Source: Candidatus Nomurabacteria bacterium
GTDB taxonomy: Bacteria > Patescibacteriota > Minisyncoccia > Phycocordibacterales > CALRBL01
Direction of reading: 5' to 3'
Assembly: GCA_943354075.1 (NCBI GenBank)
Contig: CALRBL010000033.1
Location: forward strand, 1-6,032
Length of the DNA: 6,032 nt
A model generated the notes under the pieces. It worked only from the letters and a program-made list of their open reading frames with translations, had not been told where the DNA came from and ran no database searches. How positions within the stretch are numbered: position 1 is the first letter of the stretch; every line of letters begins with the position of its first letter. Below, in pieces: positions 1 to 5,055 of the stretch. Position numbers and translations under genes: made by a program.

Positions 1-754
1 ACGTAGTACCGAAGCTGAGGGCTTTCAGTGTGTTCGCACATTGGGAGCGGTAGGAGAGTGTTCCATTCGCGATGAAGGCAAAGGGGTGACCCATGCTGGA
101 GCGCTTGGAAGTAAGAATGTTGGCACAAGTAACCACAATGCGGGTGAAACCCCCGCACGTCGAAAGATCCAGGTTTCCTTCGCTATGACAATCAGCGAAG
201 GGTTAGTCGGGCCTAAGGGGATGGCGAAAGCCGCACCCGATGGACACATGGTTAATATTCCATGACCGATATATATAGTGATGTGAGGACGGAGGGTAGT
301 ATGTAATGCGTATCATTGGATTTACGTCCGTGTTGTGAGAGTGATTTCCAGGCAAATCCGGAAGTCTTCCTTTAAAGGTAACTCAAGCAAAGCGGCGATG
401 TAACTCGAAAGGGTTATAAAGATTACAAAGCACGCTTCCAAGAAAATTCGCTAAACTTATATATATGTCGACCGTACCGCAAACCGACACAGGTGATCAG
501 GGCGAGTAGCCCAAGACGAACGAGTGAGAAGTCCCCAAGGAACTCGGCAAAAAAGCAGCCGTAACTTCGGAATAAGGCTTGCCCCTTTTCAGCAATGATA
601 GGGGGCCGCAGCTAAAGTATCTCTGGCAACTGTTTACCAAAAACACAGCTCCCTGCGAACTCGTAAGAGGATGTATAGGGGGTGACACCTGACCAATGCC
701 CGAAGGTCAAACGATGGCGGTGCGATTATATCAAGCTGACCGTTGTAAGCCCGG

Positions 755-789
<35 letters not shown>

Positions 790-997
790 TCCGAAACTTT
801 CGCAAGAAGGTTTCGGAAGGACTGGGACTGTTATAAGATAATTTTTGGAAAACGAATAAGTTAAATCATTACAACAAAAGCTACCTAACGGATAGTAATA
901 TCCGCTTAGTCCAACGAATGCGGTTAATAAGAGACCAACGCCGCACGCCCTACTTGCAAAAGGGGCGAAGATAGAGTCCATCTGTCAGGAATAGATG
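790..997 (+). ncRNA. Intron 1 in 23S rRNA at L1931, short ORF-less probable group I intron
   Basis: The 23S match breaks after CCTAAGGT (U1931 at 789) and resumes with AGCGAAATTCC at 998, leaving a 208-nt insert that ends in G. L1931 is an established group I site, known for instance in Thermotoga. Group I signs are an S-type P7 3' strand AAGATAGAGTCC (968-979), a P8-like hairpin CGCCC/GGGCG (946-950 with 963-967) and a P9-like stem CATCT/AGATG (979-983 with 993-997). There is also a hairpin CGGATA-GTAA-TATCCG (about 889-904) that could be P5. The 5' end is a perfect hairpin TCCGAAAC/GTTTCGGA (790-797 with 810-817). I could not find a good internal guide for the 5' exon, and P7 shows only about three clear pairs, so the class is probable rather than proven. 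Confidence 0.72.
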
Positions 998-1210
998 AGC
1001 GAAATTCCTTGTCTGGTAATTGAATTGCCAGTGCGGAGAGTGATCTCCGTACCAAAATTGGCTAATAACGGTGAAGTCCTCGCTGGAGCTCTCTTTCAAG
1101 GAGAGAGCGATGAAAGCAAGATGATACCGTGGGAAGTCGTCAGCGCAAGCTGATTGACCCCGTAACGACTGAATTCGCCACACTTGTGGTGATGAAGATA
1201 GTTGCTCGGT

Positions 1211-1237
1211 GTTTGCTAAGTAATATACTTAACGAAT
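1211..1237 (+). promoter_or_regulatory. Hairpin over the intron 2 endonuclease start codon
   Basis: GTTTG (1211-1215) pairs with CGAAT (1233-1237), with two wobbles, and TAAGT (1217-1221) pairs with ACTTA (1227-1231), separated by one C-A mismatch and closed by a five-base loop. The ATG at 1236 falls in the lower stem. CTCG (1205-1208) and CGAG (1241-1244) could extend it. It may be a ribozyme side stem, a brake on translation, or both. The regulatory role is inference. Confidence 0.4.
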
Positions 1238-1730
1238 GATCGAGAGCTATAATACGCCAACGCTGAAAAGAGAACTTGGAAATTATATTTCCGGATATGT
1301 CGATGGAGAAGGATGCTTCAGTGTATCCTTTTCGATTCGACCTAAGCTTAAAATAGGATGGGAAGTGAAGCCAAGCTTCGCAGTCGCTCAAAATTTTGAT
1401 CGACGTGAAGTTTTGGATCTGATGATTGAATATTTCGGATGCGGCCATATTCGCAAGAATACAGCCGACAAAACGCTGAAATATGAGATCAGAAGTCTAG
1501 ATGAGTTGCTTGAAAAAGTAATTCCACATTTCCATTCTTTTCCTCTCTTGTCTTCCAAACAAAAGGATTTTCTCCTTTTTAAGGAAGTATGCAAGAGAAT
1601 GAAAGAGCTTAAGCATCTGGAAGCACAAGGTTTCCAAGAAATTGTTGAGATAGCACATAAGATGAATACGTCCGGTAAACGGAAATATTCACAAACCATG
1701 CTTCTCGCATCTTTTCAGATGAAGATATAG
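1236..1730 (+). CDS. Single-motif LAGLIDADG homing endonuclease, intron 2
   Basis: Encodes 164 residues. The motif ISGYVDGEG lies at residues 18-26, with E25 as the likely metal-binding catalytic acid; the following CFSVSF is typical of the LAGLIDADG_1 family. Only one motif is present, so by family knowledge the enzyme acts as a homodimer. The C-terminal half has the family's SSKQKDFLLF and EIAHKMN...GKRKYS patterns, and the length is normal, so it looks intact. Expected role: it cleaves intronless 23S genes around the L1951 junction so that repair copies the intron. No Shine-Dalgarno site is visible. The ATG lies in the base of a hairpin (1211-1237), which may limit translation. The stop codon TAG (1728-1730) is part of the ribozyme S element. 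It is encoded inside rRNA, so it must be translated from unspliced precursor or free intron RNA. The target site is inferred from position only. Confidence 0.92.
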   Translation: MIESYNTPTLKRELGNYISGYVDGEGCFSVSFSIRPKLKIGWEVKPSFAVAQNFDRREVLDLMIEYFGCGHIRKNTADKTLKYEIRSLDELLEKVIPHFHSFPLLSSKQKDFLLFKEVCKRMKELKHLEAQGFQEIVEIAHKMNTSGKRKYSQTMLLASFQMKI

Positions 1731-2312
1731 TCTACGCCTCCCCGAAAGCGGAGGGAATAACGTGAAGTTCAGACGCGCACGAATGGTGTAATGACTGGAG
1801 AACTGTCTCGGGGACCTGCTCGGTGAAAATACAGTAGCGGTGAAGATGCCGCTTACCTGCAGTTAGACGAAAAGACCCCAGAAGCTTTACTGCAACTTGG
1901 TATTGAATATACATTTCTGCTGCGTAGAATAGTGGTGAGACTTTGAAGGATAGATTTCGGTTTGTCTGGAGTCAACAGTGAAATAGCCATCTGTATTTGT
2001 GTATATTCTAACCTCATCGGCAAAAACGATGAGAGACAGTATCTGGCGGGCAGTTTTAGTGGGGCGCTATCCTCCCAAAAAGTAACGGAGGAGTTTAAAG
2101 GTCAGCTAGGCGCGAATGGAAACCGTGCCGATAGTGTAATGGCATAAGCTGGCTTAACTGTGAGACGTATTTGTCAAACAGACGCGAAAGCGGAACATAG
2201 TGAACCGACTCTTTGCATTAGATGCAGGAGAAGATTATCAGACAAAAGCTACTCTGGGGATAACAGGCTGGTTGTATCTAAGAGTCCAAATCGACGATAC
2301 AGTTCGGCACCT

Positions 2313-3117
2313 TAACACATCGGGGTGCCTAGGAGAGTAATTTCCTACAAAAAATCTTGGCTTATAACGGTGAACTCCATATAATAAGTTTTATATGGAC
2401 AATACCGTGGGAAGTTTAACCAAATTGCAAAGATCAGTGATCATCGGAACCCTTTTAGGAGATGGATATTTGAGAATTGTTCCGGGAAGAGCACATGCTT
2501 TTCTTGAAATAAATCATTCCATCAATCAAAAGGAATACGTTGACTGGAAATATAAAATGTTGAAATCAGTATGTAAATCAGGACCAATCCAAAGAAAAGG
2601 GAATGGGAAAAGAATTGCATACAGATTTACGACAAGACAAAGTGAAGAATTAACTTCGCTTCATCACACTTTTTATCAAAATGGTAAAAAGGTAATTCCA
2701 GAAATATTGGAAATTGATCCAATTTCACTCGCAGTGTGGTTCATGGATGATGGAAGTAGATGCAGAGAAAGTGATGTTTATTTGAATACTCAACAATTTG
2801 ATGTTGAGGATCAGAAAAAGCTCATTTTATTTCTGCAAAAATGGGGAATCGAGAGTGCGTTGAATAAAGATAAAATCTATTGGAGAATTCGAATCAAGAA
2901 ATCTTCAATAAATATCTTTTTCAATATAATTTCTCCCCATGTCATTCCATCCATGAATTACAAAATTGGTTATAACCCTGTAGAGACTTGTATTGAAGAG
3001 CAATTTCTTCATGCAGAGCTGCTTCCATGAGAAGCGGTTAACACGCCAACTCCTTTCTGATCAGAAAGGATGAAGATATAGTCCGATCCTCCTAGTAATA
3101 GGAGCAAAATACGACAG
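2313..3117 (+). ncRNA. Intron 3 in 23S rRNA at L2500, group I intron with homing endonuclease gene
   Basis: Inserted after U2500 (2312), next to the peptidyl-transferase centre; the exon resumes with CGATGTCGGCTC at 3118. The 805-nt intron ends in G. P1 is strong: exon GGCACCT (2306-2312) pairs with GGGTGCC (2323-2329), U-G at the splice site. P2 is TAGGA/TCCTA just after. P3 is TTGGC/GCCAA (2357-2361, 3045-3049), P4 is ACGGT/ACCGT (2368-2372, 2402-2406) and P5 is an AT-rich stem on CTCCATATA. P6 is GGAAG/CTTCC (2410-2414, 3022-3026). P8 is the perfect palindrome 3051-3070, the S element is GAAGATATAGTCC (3072-3084), and P9 is CTCCT/AGGAG (3089-3093, 3100-3104). The ORF therefore fills the P6 loop. 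The only P7 5' strand I find, GGTTA (3036-3040), pairs with TAGTC (3079-3083) using two adjacent G-U wobbles, which is unusual. Confidence 0.93.
2395..3030 (+). CDS. Double-motif LAGLIDADG homing endonuclease, intron 3
   Basis: Encodes 211 residues with two LAGLIDADG motifs: IIGTLLGDG at residues 16-24 (catalytic D23) and LAVWFMDDG at 112-120 (catalytic D119). The spacing, the N-terminal LTKLQRSVIIG pattern and the QKEYVDWKYKML segment (45-56) fit the LAGLIDADG_2 family. Two motifs imply a monomeric enzyme able to cut an asymmetric site, presumably the L2500 junction in intronless 23S genes. Both acids and the full length are present, so it appears active. The ATG (2395) lies in the P5 stem, and the codons for residues 2-7 also form the ribozyme's P4/P6 strands. 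The GTG at 2407 is an alternative start that would remove four residues. No Shine-Dalgarno site is seen. It is not a relative of the intron 2 enzyme at the family level, so it was probably acquired separately. Confidence 0.94.
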   Translation: MDNTVGSLTKLQRSVIIGTLLGDGYLRIVPGRAHAFLEINHSINQKEYVDWKYKMLKSVCKSGPIQRKGNGKRIAYRFTTRQSEELTSLHHTFYQNGKKVIPEILEIDPISLAVWFMDDGSRCRESDVYLNTQQFDVEDQKKLILFLQKWGIESALNKDKIYWRIRIKKSSINIFFNIISPHVIPSMNYKIGYNPVETCIEEQFLHAELLP

Positions 3118-3210
3118 CGATGTCGGCTCAACTTATCCTGGGGGTGGAGAAGCTCCCAAGGGTATGGCTGTTCGCCATTTAAAAAGTTACGCGAGCTGGG
3201 TTCAGACCGT

Positions 3211-3318
3211 AGAGTGTACAATGTCTGGCATTGTAACCTTTACACTCTGAATCCTTAGAGGAAAAATGAGAAATTTAATGTTATGTCTTTTCGACAAATG
3301 ATCATAAGGATATGATCG
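3211..3318 (+). other. Hairpins in the enlarged P1 loop of intron 4
   Basis: The first bases of the intron, AGAGTGTA (3211-3218), pair perfectly with TACACTCT (3241-3248), enclosing CAATG/CATTG (3219-3223, 3229-3233). A second perfect hairpin, GATCATA/TATGATC, lies near 3300-3316. No ORF longer than about 11 codons was found here. These stems probably bring the distant guide sequence at 3347 to the 5' splice site. Confidence 0.6.
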
Positions 3319-3527
3319 ATAGATGTTAGGAAACAACCATATAACGGCGGTCTCGTATAGCAATATATGAGAAAGTAGTTGACTAATATCGGTGGAAGCC
3401 GAATTCATGCAAATGAATGGCCAATACCGAGGGAAGCATAAACCGTGCACCCGTAGAGACTGAACGTCAACCACCCGCACGGGGTGATATTACAGTCCGA
3501 ACCTTCGAGTAATCGGAGTAACACAAG
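3211..3527 (+). ncRNA. Intron 4 in 23S rRNA at L2593, ORF-less group I intron
   Basis: Inserted after U2593 (3210); the exon resumes with CGTGAGACAGG at 3528 and the 317-nt intron ends in G. L2593 is the site of the Chlamydomonas chloroplast intron that encodes I-CreI. The fold is nearly complete by hand: P1 exon AGACCGT (3204-3210) with GCGGTCT (3347-3353), U-G at the splice site; P2 over 3351-3372; P3 GTTGAC/GTCAAC (3378-3383, 3466-3471); P4 TCGGT/ACCGA (3389-3393, 3426-3430). P5 is GCC..ATTCAT/ATGAAT GGC with a GCAA tetraloop at 3409-3412. P7 is GACT/AGTC (3458-3461, 3494-3497), P8 CACCC/GGGTG (3472-3476, 3482-3486) and P9 CTTCGA/TCGGAG with a GTAA loop. The P1 loop is enlarged to 136 nt. 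There is no endonuclease ORF, so it would be immobile alone or depend on an enzyme from elsewhere. Confidence 0.94.
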
Positions 3528-3862
3528 CGTGAGACAGGTTGGTCTCCTATCTACTGCAGGCGTTGATTTTTGAGAAGATTTGTTCCTAGTACGAGAGGAC
3601 CGGAATGAACTGACCTCTGGTGTGTCTGCTGTCCTGCCAAGGGCATCGCAGAGTAGCTAAGTCGGGAATGGATAAACGCTGAAAGCATCTAAGCGTGAAG
3701 CCAGCTTCAAGATAAGAAATCACAGACCCGTAAGAGATGATTACGTTGATAGGCACTAGGTGGAAGTCCAGTAATGGATTAAGCCAAGGTGTACTAATGC
3801 GTCGAAACTCCTATTAGGAAATTTGAAAGTCACAATTATTTATGTTTACATATCTTTACCGA

Positions 3863-3888
3863 TAGGTTAGTTAAGTAGGTTAGTTAAG
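3863..3888 (+). repeat. Perfect 13-bp tandem repeat in the 23S-5S spacer
   Basis: TAGGTTAGTTAAG occurs twice back to back (3863-3875 and 3876-3888). The spacer 3819-3910 is AT-rich and carries no tRNA gene. AATTTGAAA also occurs near both ends of the spacer (3820-3828 and 3899-3907). No function is evident; slippage during replication could explain the tandem copy. Confidence 0.85.
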
Positions 3889-3910
3889 AAAAAGGCCCAA
3901 TTTGAAATTT

Positions 3911-4026
3911 TAGTTCTGGTGATTCATCGCGGAGGCCACACCTGTTCTCATTCCGAACACAGCAGTTAAGCTCCGTTGAGGCGATGATACTCTTTTGGAG
4001 GGGAAAGTAGCTTGTCGCCAGAACTA
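3911..4026 (+). rRNA. rrf: 5S ribosomal RNA, complete
   Basis: The ends pair as helix I: TAGTTCTGGTG (3911-3921) with CGCCAGAACTA (4016-4026), one wobble. The internal signature CATTCCGAACACAGCAGTTAAG (split over 3950-3970) is the conserved 5S loop B/helix III region, and the 3' part GGAGGGGAAAGTAG matches the loop E/helix IV side. The 116-nt length is normal. It lies 92 nt after the 23S gene and presumably shares its transcript. Confidence 0.96.
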
Positions 4027-4049
4027 AGTTTTCAAATCTCTATTTTAAA

Positions 4050-4072
4050 AGCCGCTAAAAAGTGGCTATTTT
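4050..4072 (+). terminator. Probable rho-independent terminator of the rRNA operon
   Basis: AGCCGCT (4050-4056) pairs with AGTGGCT (4061-4067), one G-U pair, around an AAAA loop, followed by ATTTT (4068-4072). It lies 24 nt after the 5S gene. The T-run is short, so strength is uncertain. Its 3' edge runs directly into the promoter of the next gene. Confidence 0.65.
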
Positions 4073-4080
4073 GCTATAAT
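4072..4080 (+). promoter_or_regulatory. Extended -10 promoter of the methyltransferase gene
   Basis: TGCTATAAT: a perfect TATAAT (4075-4080) preceded by the TG of an extended -10 element. No good -35 box is seen, and that region is occupied by the terminator stem. Exactly 6 nt separate the box from the ATG at 4087, so the normal transcription start would be the A of the start codon, giving a leaderless mRNA. Confidence 0.75.
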
Positions 4081-4086
4081 CAATTT

Positions 4087-4608
4087 ATGAAATTAGTAAC
4101 CTTAATTACACTCCTCGCTTTTATTATTTTTCGAAATAGCTTTACTTTATTGCAAGGGAAGAGAAAAAGAAGCTTTGTTTCGATGTTTATATATTGGGGT
4201 AGAAAACTGATTGAAATCTTTGTTTCTTTTCTTATTCCGATACTGCTTTTATTAGAAATAGTAAAAACACAAACTTCTTCATTTTTTTATTTCTTGGGAT
4301 TATTGCTTTCAATGTGCGGTCTGACCTTAATGGCCTGGACCCGCTTTTACAGGAATAAAGATTGGGGATTCATGGGGGATGATTCGGGAGAAGTATTGTT
4401 TACGGGGGGGCCGTATCGATTCACTCGACATCCATACTACGTCGGATCTATTTTGGTAGGTATTGGAGTATATCTACAATTAAATGTATGGATGGTTTTT
4501 CTGATGCTTCCTGTTATTTTCTTTATTCACTACGTAATGAAGAAAGAGGATATATTTCTTGAGGAAAAGTTCGGTGAAACTTATTTGAGGTACAGAAGGG
4601 GAAAGTAG
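4087..4608 (+). CDS. ICMT/PEMT-family membrane methyltransferase
   Basis: Encodes 173 residues of an integral membrane protein that probably moves a methyl group from S-adenosylmethionine. Hydrophobic segments lie near residues 3-15, 42-59, 66-85 and 119-150. The family signature GPYRFTRHPYYVG is at 108-120, with the RHP core at 114-116. The C-terminal pattern E154...EEKFGETYLRYRR (159-171) matches the conserved E-x5-FG-x2-Y end of isoprenylcysteine carboxyl methyltransferase and phospholipid methyltransferase relatives. Bacterial members have varied or unknown substrates, so neither protein nor lipid methylation can be chosen here. The frame is open up to a TTG at 4012, but that lies inside the 5S gene and terminator. 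The ATG at 4087 fits the promoter, and there is no Shine-Dalgarno site. The gene is complete and ends 81 nt before the next one. Confidence 0.88.
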   Translation: MKLVTLITLLAFIIFRNSFTLLQGKRKRSFVSMFIYWGRKLIEIFVSFLIPILLLLEIVKTQTSSFFYFLGLLLSMCGLTLMAWTRFYRNKDWGFMGDDSGEVLFTGGPYRFTRHPYYVGSILVGIGVYLQLNVWMVFLMLPVIFFIHYVMKKEDIFLEEKFGETYLRYRRGK

Positions 4609-4674
4609 CTCATTCAGTAGAATCTACTCCAAGAGCAAATCAGGAGATTCGCCTACTGGGTTGGGTGCTTTTTG

Positions 4675-4683
4675 TGATACAAT
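4675..4683 (+). promoter_or_regulatory. Extended -10 promoter of the small membrane protein gene
   Basis: TGATACAAT: TACAAT (4678-4683), five of six matches to TATAAT, with an upstream TG. It stands exactly 6 nt before the ATG at 4690, the same spacing as the preceding gene, and again predicts a leaderless mRNA. No convincing -35 box is seen. The short hairpin AGTAG/CTACT in the 81-nt gap before it (near 4616-4628) is too weak to call a terminator. Confidence 0.65.
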
Positions 4684-4689
4684 TTTTGT

Positions 4690-5046
4690 ATGAAAAAGCA
4701 CATCGCCTTCTTCGCTCCACTCATCGCTTTCATCTTCGCTGTTGAAGGTATTATCTTCCTCCTTTCCGTCCCACAGAGTTACGAAGCAGGTTTTCGTGGT
4801 TGGGCACTTTTCTCGCTTTTTGTTGCTGCGGTACACTTCTTTATTGCTTTTGGTCTTGTACACAAAAGAAAGTGGGCACCGCATCTGGGTATCTTCTTTC
4901 AGCTTTACATCATTCTCAATTTCATCATCAGTAATTTCCAATCGCTCTTCACTCCGACACTTCTTCCTTCGGCGCTTACGGTTCTTTCGGTGTCAGCTTT
5001 TCTTACCGGTAGTCTTTTTATATTAAGAAATGAGTTTACCGATTAA
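4690..5046 (+). CDS. Small four-helix membrane protein of unknown function
   Basis: Encodes 118 residues. I do not recognise a family. There are four hydrophobic segments at about residues 5-26, 38-57, 62-82 and 92-112, separated by short loops; the basic HKRK cluster (58-61) suggests that loop faces the cytoplasm. The first segment starts MKKH and carries E19, a charged residue inside the membrane stretch. No catalytic motif is visible. The start is supported by the extended -10 box 6 nt upstream; no Shine-Dalgarno site is present. Two other open frames overlap this gene (antisense 4624-4941 and +2 frame 4742-5026), and both look like shadows of it. The next gene begins 9 nt after its stop, so the two are probably cotranscribed. 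Confidence 0.8.
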   Translation: MKKHIAFFAPLIAFIFAVEGIIFLLSVPQSYEAGFRGWALFSLFVAAVHFFIAFGLVHKRKWAPHLGIFFQLYIILNFIISNFQSLFTPTLLPSALTVLSVSAFLTGSLFILRNEFTD

Positions 5047-5055
5047 ATCATAACT

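Larger units (their letters stand above)
1018..1764 (+). ncRNA. Intron 2 in 23S rRNA at L1951, group I intron with homing endonuclease gene
   Basis: Inserted after U1951 (1017); exon resumes at 1765 (AAGTTCAGACG) and the intron ends in G. Coxiella burnetii carries a group I intron at the same site. Pairings seen by hand: P1 exon CTGGT (1013-1017) with guide GCCAG (1027-1031), with the conserved U-G at the splice site; P2 CGGAG/CTCCG (1034-1038, 1045-1049); P3 TGGC/GCCA (1059-1062, 1177-1180); P4 ACGGT/ACCGT (1068-1072, 1126-1130). P5 is capped by a GCTCTC/GAGAGC stem and P7 5' strand is GACT (1167-1170). Two P7 3' candidates exist, one before the ORF (1194-1204) and one overlapping its stop codon (1721-1732). 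The second gives the standard G-C pair at the guanosine site, which would put the ORF in the P8 loop. P9 is CCTCC/GGAGG near 1737-1754. An ORF of 164 codons occupies most of the intron. Confidence 0.92.

Noticed and set aside
1140..1699. Antisense open frames of about 100 codons
   Set aside because: They mirror the + strand LAGLIDADG gene and the ribozyme core; the + frame carries the recognisable motif.
1962..2147. + strand open frame of 61 codons
   Set aside because: It lies wholly in 23S exon 3, where the sequence is fixed by rRNA structure.
3051..3070. Perfect 20-bp palindrome that could be an operator or a mobile-element end
   Set aside because: It falls exactly where P8 of intron 3 is expected, between P3 and the S element.
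3009..3480. Antisense open frames across introns 3 and 4
   Set aside because: They cross intron-exon borders and ribozyme helices and have no family pattern.
3819..3910. Possible tRNA gene in the 23S-5S spacer
   Set aside because: No cloverleaf pairing or T-loop motif could be found in this AT-rich stretch.
4012..4086. TTG start that would add 25 residues to the methyltransferase
   Set aside because: The extension would be encoded by the 5S 3' end and the terminator; the ATG at 4087 fits the promoter and the family length.
4624..4941. Antisense frame of 105 codons
   Set aside because: It is acidic and low-complexity, opposite a convincing four-helix membrane protein, with no promoter seen.
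4742..5026. +2 frame of 94 codons rich in S, F and L
   Set aside because: It is a shadow of the 4690-5046 gene; composition follows from that gene's hydrophobic codons.
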